Of a stretch of DNA of 64,000 nucleotides, positions 24,401-32,350 are shown piece by piece (the first letter of the stretch is position 1; each line of letters opens with the position of its first letter). Made by a program: the position numbers and the translations under genes. Origin of the DNA: Paenibacillus pabuli (lineage in GTDB: Bacteria > Bacillota > Bacilli > Paenibacillales > Paenibacillaceae); NCBI RefSeq assembly GCF_023101145.1, contig NZ_CP073714.1:434001-498000 (forward strand). The letters run 5' to 3'. The notes beneath the pieces were generated by a model that saw only the letters and a program-made list of their open reading frames with translations, did no database searches and had not been told where the DNA came from.

Positions 24401-25072
24401 TTGCATAATAAGGCTGAACGTCTGAAAAAATCGAAAAGCCCGTCGCCCAAAGCGGGTGCCGAGTACGGAGACCGGCTGCCGCCGGGGCAGGTACTGACTG
24501 AGAAGTTTCCGATCCTGCATGAAGGCGAAGTGCCGGAATACGACCTCGCGACCTGGGATTTAAAAGTATTTGGTGAGGTTGAAGAGGAGAAGGTGTTCTC
24601 CTTTGCTGAGCTTCAGGCGATGCCTCAAGTGAACACAGTGAGCGATATTCATTGCGTAACTCGCTGGTCGAAGTTCGACACACCATGGGAAGGCATCCGA
24701 TTCTCGGATTTCATCAAGCTTCTGGGTGTGAAAGCGGAAGCGAAATATGTCATGATCCACGCTGATCATGATTACGAGACTAATGTTCCGCTCGAAGAAC
24801 TGATGCATGACGATGTATTGCTTGCTTTTAAATTTAACGGTGAGCCGCTCACGCCGAAGCACGGTTATCCGCTGCGTCTCGTTGTTCCTCAGCTCTACTT
24901 CTGGAAGAGTGCGAAGTGGATACGGGGTCTGGAATTCATGAAAGAAGACCGTAATGGCTTCTGGGAAGTTAATGGTTTCCATCATTTTGCCGATCCGTTC
25001 AAGGAGCAGCGCTTTTCGGGTGAGGATCTGCCGATTCCGGAAGATGAGTGGACGAAGAAGGAGTTTGATTAA
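24401..25072 (+). CDS. yuiH: YuiH-like molybdopterin-dependent oxidoreductase
   Basis: A 223-residue protein of the sulfite-oxidase molybdopterin-domain superfamily, matching Bacillus YuiH in length and motif order. The Mo-ligand Cys lies in SDIHCVTRWSKFD (about residue 87), followed by YVMIHADHDYETNVPLEEL, TPKHGYPLRLVVPQLYFWKS and KWIRGLEF. No twin-arginine signal is present, so it is likely cytoplasmic, unlike classical sulfite oxidases. The start is TTG after AAGGAGG. It sits between a nucleoside importer and a nucleoside phosphorylase; a role in purine use is possible but not evident. Confidence 0.88.
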   Translation: MHNKAERLKKSKSPSPKAGAEYGDRLPPGQVLTEKFPILHEGEVPEYDLATWDLKVFGEVEEEKVFSFAELQAMPQVNTVSDIHCVTRWSKFDTPWEGIRFSDFIKLLGVKAEAKYVMIHADHDYETNVPLEELMHDDVLLAFKFNGEPLTPKHGYPLRLVVPQLYFWKSAKWIRGLEFMKEDRNGFWEVNGFHHFADPFKEQRFSGEDLPIPEDEWTKKEFD

Positions 25073-25073
25073 G

Positions 25074-25832
25074 ATGTTGATGCCTATTTTGCAAATTCAT
25101 TCCGAAGATATGCCTTCGTACGCCATTGTCTGTGGTGATCCGGCACGTGCGGAGAAAATCTCCCGTAAGCTGGAGCAGGCGAGAGAACTGGCGTTCAGCC
25201 GGGAGTACCGCACGTTTGTTGGGTTGTACGAAGGTGTACCAATGGCCGTGGTTAGCCATGGAGTAGGATCACCCGGAGCAGCCGTCTGCTTCGAAGAACT
25301 GATCCGGGCAGGGGTAACGACCCTGATTCGTGTAGGTACAGCGGGCTCGTATACCGCGGATTATCCTGCGGGCAGTGTAATCGTCAGCACGGCTGCTGTA
25401 CGTACGGACGGGCTGACACGTCAGCTCGTGCCGGATGGTTTCCCTGCGGTAGCGGACCTTGGCGTTACACAAGCGTTAATTGAAGCGACTCGTGAGCCTG
25501 CAAGTGGAGCGGATGCTTCGAGTGCGGGCAAAGTTGGCGTAGGCATTACCGTTACGCTGGATGCTTTCTTCACTGGGGTCGAAGAGATTCCTCACCGCAA
25601 GTACAAGCAGGCCGGTGCTCTTGCCGCTGAGATGGAAATTGCTGCGCTCTACATCGTAAGCACACTGCGCGGTGCTCGTGCCGGAGCTATTGTGGCTATC
25701 GATGGATTCGCAGATAGCGACTTGGCGGCAGAGTATGATCCGCATACCAATGCGGTAGCTGATGCAGTAGAGCGTGAGATCGAAGCCGCTCTGCGTGCAC
25801 TGGCTGCACTCGCTCGCCAGGATCAAGCGTAA
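25074..25832 (+). CDS. nucleoside phosphorylase (uridine/purine type)
   Basis: A 252-residue PNP/UDP-family phosphorylase. It shows CGDPARAEKISRKLE (phosphate-binding GDP..R), VVSHGVGSPGAAVCFEEL, TLIRVGTAGSY and the nucleoside-binding EMEIAALY. It cleaves a ribonucleoside with phosphate into base and ribose-1-phosphate; the sequence does not fix uridine versus purine nucleosides. The ATG at 25074 lies 1 nt past the stop of the molybdoenzyme gene and has AAGGAG upstream. With nupNOPQ it forms an import-and-salvage unit ended by a strong terminator. Confidence 0.88.
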   Translation: MLMPILQIHSEDMPSYAIVCGDPARAEKISRKLEQARELAFSREYRTFVGLYEGVPMAVVSHGVGSPGAAVCFEELIRAGVTTLIRVGTAGSYTADYPAGSVIVSTAAVRTDGLTRQLVPDGFPAVADLGVTQALIEATREPASGADASSAGKVGVGITVTLDAFFTGVEEIPHRKYKQAGALAAEMEIAALYIVSTLRGARAGAIVAIDGFADSDLAAEYDPHTNAVADAVEREIEAALRALAALARQDQA

Positions 25833-25919
25833 AGCTGAGATCATCAGGGCATTTTATGGTGTGCTGCTGGTAAAAAGCAAAACATGTAAATGATGTCCAT
25901 CTGAGGTGGACAATATAAA

Positions 25920-25966
25920 GAGGGCGTCCCATAAGGTCATGAACATGACCTTGGGGACGCCCTTTT
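25920..25966 (+). terminator. strong terminator of the nucleoside operon
   Basis: AGGGCGTCCC pairs with GGGACGCCCT outside an inner AGGTCAT/ATGACCT stem, with TTTT after it. Confidence 0.9.
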
Positions 25967-26265
25967 GAGTTTGGAATAGGGGCGAATGGCGCTGCATTAA
26001 CTTTGGCAGCCATGATCGGGACTTTAACTCTACCTTTACACCATCACCGTCACAACGACCGAAGCCGCAATATTTTTAACGAATTCAGCAGATCTTATTA
26101 TGGGGATTTAGGCAAATTTGGTGAATCAACGAATCGTAGACACGTTATTTCCCTGTTACGAACCTGGTTTCATGGCTTTCTATCCTTTCTATCTGCATAA
26201 CGTGCCTGGTGTTCGTAAGATTATCCAATCTGTGTTATATGCCACAATAAGGTGCAATCGATTCG
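25967..26265. other. gene-free stretch, nothing supportable
   Basis: About 300 nt between the nucleoside-operon terminator and the convergent LysR gene. Both strands hold only short frames without ribosome sites. No hairpin with a T run was found for the LysR gene. The sequence is neither low-complexity nor a copy of anything else in the window. Confidence 0.4.
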
Positions 26266-27153
26266 TTAGCGTTGTCCAAACAACTGCTGCGCCGTTTCAA
26301 TAAATAACCGGGATGCGGGAGAAGCTTCGACAAGTGAAGGAACGGCAATCTCGATATTGCGGTAGGCTTTCGGCTCTGTAGGGAGTGCTTTGACACCCGG
26401 AGGCAGCCAGGATAGAGAGATTGCAGGCAGCATGGCGGTTCCGAGCCCCTGCTCAATCATGCTGAGGCAAGTGTTTACGTTATACACTACGAATCCAAAA
26501 TGTAGTTCCGCATCTGCTCGATGGAACAGATCAACAATCGGTACCTCGTAGCCCCCTTTGCAGATAATCATGGGGTGTTTGTCCAGCATTTGTACGGGCA
26601 GTACTTCCCGGTTCGCAAAAGGCTCATCGTCCCGGAACACGGCCAGCATCTCCTCACTATAGAGCGGAAGCGTCTCATAGGCTACATCTACTGGCTCTTT
26701 GTCTGTTGCAATGATGAGAGCGACATCGATGGCGCGTGAATTTAGCCATTCCTGAATCTCAAGAATGTTGCCCTCGTGCAGCTCAAACTGAATCTGAGGA
26801 TAGCGGTCCCGAATCGAGCGGATGATTTTTGGCAGCAGATGGGCGGATGACATGGGAAAAGATCCGATACGAATCGTACCAATTTCCAATCCTTTTTCGG
26901 CGGCAACAACCTGCTGCACCTTATCATATTGCTGCAAAATCCGGCGAAAAATGACCAGAATTCGCTGTCCCACATCCGTAAGCACAATGCCGTTCCTACG
27001 ATCGCGTATGATTAAAGTGACATCCAGTTCATTCTCCAGCGAAGAGATGGCCCGACTGACTGCGGGCTGTGTCATATTTAGTTCCTGACCTGCACTGGTG
27101 AAACTTCCCGTTTCTGCAATTTTCACGAATAACTGCAACTGTGAATTGTTCAT
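26266..27153 (-). CDS. LysR-family transcriptional regulator
   Basis: A 295-residue LysR regulator. The N-terminal winged helix-turn-helix is typical: QLQLFVKIAETGSFTSAGQE, then MTQPAVSRAISSLENEL and VLTDVGQRIL. The effector domain (about 92-290) has IGSFPMSSAHLLPKIIRSI and YNVNTCLSMIEQGLGTAMLP. Translation most likely starts at the ATG at 27153, at the domain boundary, with AAGGAG 14-15 nt upstream; the frame is open further upstream. It is divergent from the DMT transporter gene, so it probably controls it and itself from the 210-nt spacer. Confidence 0.9.
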   Translation of the reverse strand: MNNSQLQLFVKIAETGSFTSAGQELNMTQPAVSRAISSLENELDVTLIIRDRRNGIVLTDVGQRILVIFRRILQQYDKVQQVVAAEKGLEIGTIRIGSFPMSSAHLLPKIIRSIRDRYPQIQFELHEGNILEIQEWLNSRAIDVALIIATDKEPVDVAYETLPLYSEEMLAVFRDDEPFANREVLPVQMLDKHPMIICKGGYEVPIVDLFHRADAELHFGFVVYNVNTCLSMIEQGLGTAMLPAISLSWLPPGVKALPTEPKAYRNIEIAVPSLVEASPASRLFIETAQQLFGQR

Positions 27154-27363
27154 ATCAGATTTGGTATGCTCCTTATGATTAACATGCATTTCAATTATTA
27201 TGATCATTATTGTATCATGGAGAAACGGAACGATCAAAGAACAGATGTAAAACGGGTCTGGATCGGAGTCCAAATGATTTGCAGGCACCGAGAGAGCGCA
27301 GGATAAAGAGTACGATGGATTAAACTGCGACTGTAGATGTGTGCCGGATAGGAGAATAAACAT

Positions 27364-28254
27364 ATGGCTTTATCACGTGCAAAAGCAGGCTGGGTCCTGG
27401 CTTTTCTGGTACTCATGTGGGGAGTGAACTGGCCCCTGACCAAATACGCATTAAATTTTACACCCCCGCTTATATTCGCAGGCATGCGCCTGTTAATTGG
27501 GGGCCTGGTGCTGGGGATGTACGCTTTTCCCCGCTACAAAACGCTGCGGCTGAAGCAAACCTGGCATATCTATGCCATATCTGCGGTGCTTAATATCATC
27601 TTCTTCTACGGTTTTCAGACCGTGGGACTGACGGAAGTGCCGGCAGGCTTATTTTCATCCATCGTGTTCCTTCAGCCTGTGCTGCTTGGAATAGGAGCCT
27701 GGTTGTGGCTGGGCGAGTCCATGTATGGACTGAAAATTGCCGGATTGGTGCTCGGTTTTGCAGGAGTGGCTACGATCAGTATCGGTGGCATGACAGGCAA
27801 AGTATCCCCTGAAGGGGTTATGCTTGGGCTGTTCAGTGCCATTAGCTGGGCGATCGGGACCGTATATATGAAAAGAAATTCAATGAAGGTCGATGGAATC
27901 TGGATGACTGCCATTCCGATTCTGATCGGTGGAGTTGTTCTGACATTGACGGGTACGGTCACAGAGAGCTGGGCTGACGTGCAGTGGGTGCTTCCTTTTA
28001 TACTGGATACGCTGTTTATTTCGGTGTTTGTCATTGCGTTGGGTTGGCTGGCGTTCTTCAAACTGGTAAGCTCCGGCGAAGCCAGCAAAGTAGGATCGTT
28101 TACGTTTCTGATTCCGCTGATCGCCTTGCTATGCAGTGTGCTGTTTCTCGGAGAGTCGGTGACGGTCAATCTGATCGCAGGTCTGGTCATGATTATTGCG
28201 AGCATCCTGCTTGTGAATGTTAAGGTGAAAGGCAGCAAGGTGGCGAAAATATAG
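27364..28254 (+). CDS. EamA/DMT-superfamily transporter
   Basis: A 296-residue inner-membrane transporter with ten predicted helices in two EamA repeats (about 10-140 and 150-285). The first repeat has VLMWGVNWPLTKYAL and NIIFFYGFQTVGLTEVPAGL, the second AISWAIGTVYMKRN and LIALLCSVLFLGESV. Such proteins export metabolites or amino acids; cargo is not readable. The divergent LysR gene is the likely regulator. It ends before a spacer with a weak hairpin and T run near 28.3 kb. Confidence 0.9.
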   Translation: MALSRAKAGWVLAFLVLMWGVNWPLTKYALNFTPPLIFAGMRLLIGGLVLGMYAFPRYKTLRLKQTWHIYAISAVLNIIFFYGFQTVGLTEVPAGLFSSIVFLQPVLLGIGAWLWLGESMYGLKIAGLVLGFAGVATISIGGMTGKVSPEGVMLGLFSAISWAIGTVYMKRNSMKVDGIWMTAIPILIGGVVLTLTGTVTESWADVQWVLPFILDTLFISVFVIALGWLAFFKLVSSGEASKVGSFTFLIPLIALLCSVLFLGESVTVNLIAGLVMIIASILLVNVKVKGSKVAKI

Positions 28255-28418
28255 AGTTTGGGGCGAACTTTTTTGCATCGGCTATTATAGCTGAAGTGAG
28301 AGGTTAGCCCTTTTTTTATTCGACAATGATTTAGATATAAATGAAATAGAAGAGGGGATACAGGTATAACAGCGAATTGTACTTGCGTGGTAATTCATTA
28401 AGTAGGAGGCGATTAAAT

Positions 28419-29030
28419 ATGGGCTGGAGTGAATTTCGTGAAATCCCTAATGAATACAACGATGAAGTACAGCAGATTGATAGGCAACTTTTGAAGCTGG
28501 TCGCTGCCAGAAGGAATATAACCGGAGCTGTCCAATATCACCCCCCTCAAGATACCATCGATCAATGGGTAAAGTTATTGGATATGAAGGAGGAAGATAT
28601 CCGATATGTTCTCCGTAGCGTTCAGCCGATGCCACAACGGCATTACTTTCCACGTGAGCCCCTTCTATTAAAGGGTGTTGTGCCGATCATGAAGAAAACG
28701 ATCAAAGATTCATGTGAGTACATCATTACACATTCGATGCAGTATGAAGGTGAAAGTCTCGTTTATGTGGAAATTCAATATAAGGGAAATGATGCTGAAC
28801 GTATACAGGTGGTGCCACAATTGGCTCTTGAGGTGTTGAGCGGACAGAGACATATGACTATGAGACACGGCAGTCGTGGAGGTGGCGGCGAGACACAACT
28901 CAGTTTTCGAGTAGTTCCTGCCCTTCCTTCTTCTCTGGAAAACGTTCAATTCTCTTTAATTCCTTCTATACCAGAGTTGGAGCACAAAGTGGAGGAAGTC
29001 ATTTTGGACAAACCAGTGGACTTTGATTAA
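28419..29030 (+). CDS. hypothetical protein with chorismate-mutase-like N-terminal helix
   Basis: A 203-residue protein. The ATG at 28419 follows TAGGAGG at good spacing; a 14-residue upstream extension is unlikely. Residues about 10-45 (NEYNDEVQQIDRQLLKLVAARR) resemble the first helix of AroQ-type chorismate mutases, but the key second and third helices are not seen. The rest (about 80-203) is strand-rich (YVEIQYKGND, TQLSFRVVPALPSS). No signal or membrane segment. I do not assign an enzyme function. A terminator follows. Confidence 0.7.
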   Translation: MGWSEFREIPNEYNDEVQQIDRQLLKLVAARRNITGAVQYHPPQDTIDQWVKLLDMKEEDIRYVLRSVQPMPQRHYFPREPLLLKGVVPIMKKTIKDSCEYIITHSMQYEGESLVYVEIQYKGNDAERIQVVPQLALEVLSGQRHMTMRHGSRGGGGETQLSFRVVPALPSSLENVQFSLIPSIPELEHKVEEVILDKPVDFD

Positions 29031-29050
29031 AAAAATTAATAAAAGATGAA

Positions 29051-29110
29051 AAATGACGTATAGGTGATGCGCATGTATTAAGGGAGCATCATCTATACGT
29101 CATTATGTTT
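29051..29110 (+). terminator. long hairpin terminator
   Basis: AATGACGTATAG pairs with CTATACGTCATT, with an inner GATG/CATC pair, then a T-rich tail. It lies about 20 nt after the hypothetical gene. The remaining spacer to 29339 holds only a 29-codon minus-strand frame (29093-29182). Confidence 0.75.
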
Positions 29111-29339
29111 ATCCGGGGAAATAACGCCTTTCTCCTTTTCATAGGCCTCAATCTGCTGCTCAATCAAATACTCAATTTGCATCGCAATGAATCGTTTGTT
29201 TTTGTCGGCAATATATCATTTTACATCAAAGTAAAATACATAAATCAGAGGATATACTTGCTCATCAGAATGACAATGCAAAAAATGGGTAAGTTATATA
29301 CAGGAACATCACCATGAATACGAAGAGGAGGACTTCAGC

Positions 29340-29525
29340 ATGACACAACAGAACAATCAACCTCAGGATGAGGCAGAAATCCGCAACAAATTGGATGAAG
29401 ACGGGGATTCCCTAATGGAGAAAAAGAAAATTTTGAGCGGTGTGGATATTGAGCCGCAAGCGGACGAATGGTCTGCCAAACCGTCACCTGTAGCATTTGA
29501 TGAAGGTAAATCATCCAAAGAATAA
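29340..29525 (+). CDS. small acidic hypothetical protein
   Basis: A 61-residue hydrophilic protein, start ATG after AGGAGG. It is rich in Glu, Asp, Lys and Gln (DEAEIRNKLDEDGDSLMEKKK) with no Cys and one Trp, so it is probably disordered or a small helical protein. It is monocistronic with a terminator right after the stop. I recognise no family. Confidence 0.65.
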   Translation: MTQQNNQPQDEAEIRNKLDEDGDSLMEKKKILSGVDIEPQADEWSAKPSPVAFDEGKSSKE

Positions 29526-29550
29526 GAGGAACCAAATATAGCTTGAAAAG

Positions 29551-29583
29551 GAGCGGATACCGTTAAGGTATCTGCTCTTTTAT
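29551..29583 (+). terminator. terminator after the small acidic gene
   Basis: GAGCGGATACC pairs with GGTATCTGCTC (one G-T pair), then TTTTAT. Confidence 0.8.
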
Positions 29584-29673
29584 ATCAGTATGGTTAAATA
29601 CGTTTCGAAGCATCATCTTCCCGATATCTTATTGTATAATCATGGGAAACGTTTGTGAGAGGAGAATGTGAAG

Positions 29674-30156
29674 ATGAGTGAGATTGCCATTAGACGGGCT
29701 GTTATCAGAGATTACACCGGAGTATCTTCATTAATGGATGAACTTCATCACTTGCATGTAGAGGCTAGGCCTGACGTATACAGAGAGTTACAGACGAGAA
29801 TGGACGAAAAGGAATATCAACAACTACTGGAAACGGATCACCGTTATCTCTTTGTTGCTGAAATGGTGAATCAGGGTGAAATTGTTGGATATGCAAGTGC
29901 ACAGTTAAATGTAATTCAAAATGTAGATTTGTTAAAAGACCGAAAGATGCTGTACATCAGTGAGATCATCGTTGGCAGCAAGCATCGCGGACATGGGACA
30001 GGCAAACTGTTGATGCAGGAATTAATCGAACTAGGCAAAGAATTGCAGGTCGACAGTGTTGAGCTGACGGTGTCTACGTTTAATACCGGTGCCCAGGCTT
30101 TTTATGAGCAACTAGGTCTGACTGTGCGCAGCAGCAGAATGGAATACATACTATAA
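29674..30156 (+). CDS. GNAT-family N-acetyltransferase
   Basis: A 160-residue GNAT enzyme. The acetyl-CoA-binding motif A is MLYISEIIVGSKHRGHGTGKLLMQEL with the R/QxxGxG/A loop (RGHGTG), and motif B follows as VELTVSTFNTGAQAFYEQLGL. The ATG at 29674 is 10 nt after GAGAGGAG; the GTG at 29668 is too close. The substrate is not predictable. It is followed after 55 nt by a kinase-fold gene and may share its transcript. Confidence 0.9.
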   Translation: MSEIAIRRAVIRDYTGVSSLMDELHHLHVEARPDVYRELQTRMDEKEYQQLLETDHRYLFVAEMVNQGEIVGYASAQLNVIQNVDLLKDRKMLYISEIIVGSKHRGHGTGKLLMQELIELGKELQVDSVELTVSTFNTGAQAFYEQLGLTVRSSRMEYIL

Positions 30157-30211
30157 TGTCCGGCTCTAAGGGACTTTGAAGCAATACGTAGTCTACAGAG
30201 GGGGCGAACCG

Positions 30212-31447
30212 ATGAAAGATAATTCAAATAAACAGATGGAACCAGTCCGTATTTTGGAATCGGCAGAGGATATGGAATATCTTGCTCTCACTGTACAAAG
30301 AATATTGGGGGAGTCTTGCGCTGTAGTGCAGTCGTGGGAAGCTGAATCCATCAATCCAGGCCAGCTTAATTTCACCACATCGGGCATATATCGTATACAT
30401 GGAGCGGCTGCGGCGGGTGAAACACTAAGGCAGTGGTCTTTTATTCTAAAAATCATTAAACCAGATTCGTCGGAAAAAGAAGATGTATCATACCATAATT
30501 ACTGGAAAAGGGAATCGGAAATCTTCACTTCTGGAATACTTGATCATTTACCAAGGCGAGTTGTCGCACCCAATTGTTACGCGGTGCAGAACAGATTGAA
30601 TAATACCATTGCACTGTGGATGGAAGACGTTGCCGGATATTCTGAACGCACTCATGTATGGCAATTGGATGACTGGAGTTGGGTCGCTGAATGTCTTGGT
30701 GAGTTTCATGGTGCTTACTTGACGGAAACGGAGCTGCCTCAACATGATTGGATTTGCCCGGCTTGGCTAAAGTCTTGGGTTAGAGGCTGTCGTCAGTATT
30801 CTCCTGAGATCATCGAGCCTTGCCTCGAAAGGTCTGGAGATGATCCTGCGAAGGGTAAAGAGAGATATCCTGAATTGGAAAGTAACATACATGATCAAGC
30901 TTATTTTATCTGGCGATGGTTTACGAAGTTCAGCAAGCAAATGGACGAGCTCTTGGTCTCACTGGAACGTCTGCCACGGGTGCTGTCACATCAGGATCTG
31001 GGACAAGGTAATATATTTTTGCCGGCAGAGCGTGATCATGAAACTCTTCTTACCCTCATTGATTGGCAATTCATGAGTATTTCTGGAATAGGAGAGGAAT
31101 TGGGCAAGTTATATGGTGTCAACGCAAGTTTGGGTCACATAGCCGAAAAAGATTTTATATCAGCCAAAGAAAAATTGTTCGAGCGCTACATATACGGTCT
31201 TCGAACAGCAGGCTGGCCAGGAGATGAACGAATTGCAAGATATGGTTATTGTGTAGGAGTAGCTGCCCGGAGCATGTGGGAAGTGCCTCAGTGGTTGAAA
31301 TGGGTGGAGGAATTAAGGAGTTCTTCTAATCAAAATCATGAGCTTTTCAGCAAAATAGCGGCTCGAACCCAGATCATCTCCATTCAAATGGACATGGCGG
31401 CAGAGGCTGCTGCACTTGCTAACACTATATTTGTGGCAGAGAATTAA
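30212..31447 (+). CDS. aminoglycoside phosphotransferase-family kinase
   Basis: A 411-residue protein kinase-like phosphotransferase (APH/choline-kinase type). The catalytic loop is VLSHQDLGQGNIFL (Asp and Asn), followed by the metal-binding Asp in TLIDWQFMSISG. The N-lobe has WSFILKIIKP with the ATP Lys. The ATG at 30212 follows AGAGGGGGC. It is longer than resistance APH enzymes and the acceptor is unknown; resistance should not be assumed. It lies directly upstream of the copper regulon but has separate control. Confidence 0.82.
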   Translation: MKDNSNKQMEPVRILESAEDMEYLALTVQRILGESCAVVQSWEAESINPGQLNFTTSGIYRIHGAAAAGETLRQWSFILKIIKPDSSEKEDVSYHNYWKRESEIFTSGILDHLPRRVVAPNCYAVQNRLNNTIALWMEDVAGYSERTHVWQLDDWSWVAECLGEFHGAYLTETELPQHDWICPAWLKSWVRGCRQYSPEIIEPCLERSGDDPAKGKERYPELESNIHDQAYFIWRWFTKFSKQMDELLVSLERLPRVLSHQDLGQGNIFLPAERDHETLLTLIDWQFMSISGIGEELGKLYGVNASLGHIAEKDFISAKEKLFERYIYGLRTAGWPGDERIARYGYCVGVAARSMWEVPQWLKWVEELRSSSNQNHELFSKIAARTQIISIQMDMAAEAAALANTIFVAEN

Positions 31448-31480
31448 ATCGTATAAAGAAAAATTAAGAAACAGTCTTGC

Positions 31481-31497
31481 ATACCCCCACGGGGTAT
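31481..31497 (+). promoter_or_regulatory. CsoR operator of the csoR-copZ transcript
   Basis: ATACCCCCACGGGGTAT is a near-perfect copy of the TACCC-GGGTA copper operator bound by CsoR. It overlaps the presumed core promoter (TTGCAT at 31477-31482 and TACTCT at 31500-31505, 17 nt apart). Apo-CsoR would repress and copper would release it. Confidence 0.88.
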
Positions 31498-31528
31498 GTT
31501 ACTCTTATAACAGAACGAAAGAAAAGGG

Positions 31529-31939
31529 GTGTTCGCGATAGAACATCAAAGCCATCCCAAGGAACCTTTGGAGTCATCCGTAACAGATGTGAACGAAGTC
31601 TCACAGACCGATGATCAGCAAGCCAATTCATGTCATACGGCAGGCAGTGACGGGAAGCATGTGCGCAAGAGCCATCACTCTCAAGAGATGAAGGGTAATC
31701 TGATTTCTCGCTTGAACCGCGTTGAAGGACAGATCCGCGGGATCAAGGGATTGATCGAGAAGGACACCTATTGTGATGATGTGCTGACGCAGATCGCTGC
31801 GGCTCAGTCTGCTCTCAATTCGGTAGGCAAGCTTTTGCTGGAAGGTCACATGAAGAGTTGTATTGTTGAGCGCATTCAGGCCGGAGAGCTTGAGGTTGTG
31901 GATGAATTATTGGTAACGGTAAGGAAGTTAATGAAGTAA
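31529..31939 (+). CDS. csoR: CsoR-family copper-sensing repressor
   Basis: A DUF156/CsoR repressor. The all-helical core (about 52-136) has SRLNRVEGQIRGIKGLIEKD and the copper ligands Cys in TYCDDVL and His and Cys in GHMKSC. An N-terminal tail of about 50 residues (HQSHPKE, NSCHTAGSDGKHVRKSHHSQE) is rich in His and is longer than usual. The start is odd: no ATG is near; the GTG at 31529 overlaps its purine run, while an ATA at 31538 has ideal spacing to AAAAGGGG. Operators before this gene and copA suggest it controls both. Confidence 0.9.
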   Translation: MFAIEHQSHPKEPLESSVTDVNEVSQTDDQQANSCHTAGSDGKHVRKSHHSQEMKGNLISRLNRVEGQIRGIKGLIEKDTYCDDVLTQIAAAQSALNSVGKLLLEGHMKSCIVERIQAGELEVVDELLVTVRKLMK

Positions 31940-31988
31940 TTATTTTTTGAATGAACTTAACATTTATATATCCAAGGAGGAACTACCC

Positions 31989-32189
31989 ATGTCAAATATT
32001 ACGTTGAACGTTACAGGAATGTCTTGCAATCACTGTGTGAAATCGGTTGAAGAAGCCGTGAAGAATGCGGGAGCCAATGGTAAGGTTGATCTGGCAGGAG
32101 GAACTGTAGCAGTTGAATATGACGAGCAAAAAGTTAATGTGGATCAGATCAAGGCAGCCATTGAAGATCAAGGATATGACGTAGTCTAA
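31989..32189 (+). CDS. copZ: copper chaperone CopZ
   Basis: A 66-residue heavy-metal-associated (HMA) chaperone with the Cu(I)-binding loop GMSCNHCVKSVEEAV and the typical ending KAAIEDQGYDVV. The ATG at 31989 follows AAGGAGG at good spacing. It lies 49 nt after csoR and should pass copper to CopA. A branched hairpin separates it from copA, which has its own operator. Confidence 0.95.
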   Translation: MSNITLNVTGMSCNHCVKSVEEAVKNAGANGKVDLAGGTVAVEYDEQKVNVDQIKAAIEDQGYDVV

Positions 32190-32195
32190 TTATCG

Positions 32196-32280
32196 CAGGC
32201 TTAAACTGAACTTCCCTATGCATGGAAAGGACTTCAACAGATCTTTTCCAATGAATGAGTTCATGGTTTAAGCCTGATTT
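32196..32280 (+). terminator. large branched hairpin between copZ and copA
   Basis: CAGGCTTAAAC (32196-32206) pairs with GTTTAAGCCTG (32266-32276), continuing GAACT/AGTTC inside, and encloses a second hairpin TGGAAAGG with CTTTTCCA. A short T-containing tail follows. It probably terminates csoR-copZ transcripts and/or stabilises their 3' end before the separate copA promoter. Confidence 0.65.
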
Positions 32281-32292
32281 TCGGTCTTTCAT

Positions 32293-32309
32293 ATACCCCT
32301 TGGGGGTAT
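32293..32309 (+). promoter_or_regulatory. CsoR operator of copA
   Basis: ATACCCCTTGGGGGTAT is the second CsoR-type operator. It exactly fills the 17-nt spacer between TTTCAT (32287-32292) and TAGATA (32310-32315), the best -35/-10 pair here, so CsoR binding would block RNA polymerase. Confidence 0.88.
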
Positions 32310-32350
32310 TAGATACGTGGTAATATTTCATAATGAAAGGAGCTAACAAC

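Noticed and set aside
28261..28319. Weak hairpin with T run after the DMT transporter gene.
   Set aside because: Stem pairing is short and ambiguous (GGCTA/TAGCC plus a small palindrome), so it is not listed as a terminator.
29093..29182. 29-codon minus-strand frame with gene-like codons (MQIEYLIEQQIEAYEK start).
   Set aside because: It has no ribosome site and its end lies inside the terminator hairpin of the upstream gene. It could be a remnant of a small gene but cannot be supported.
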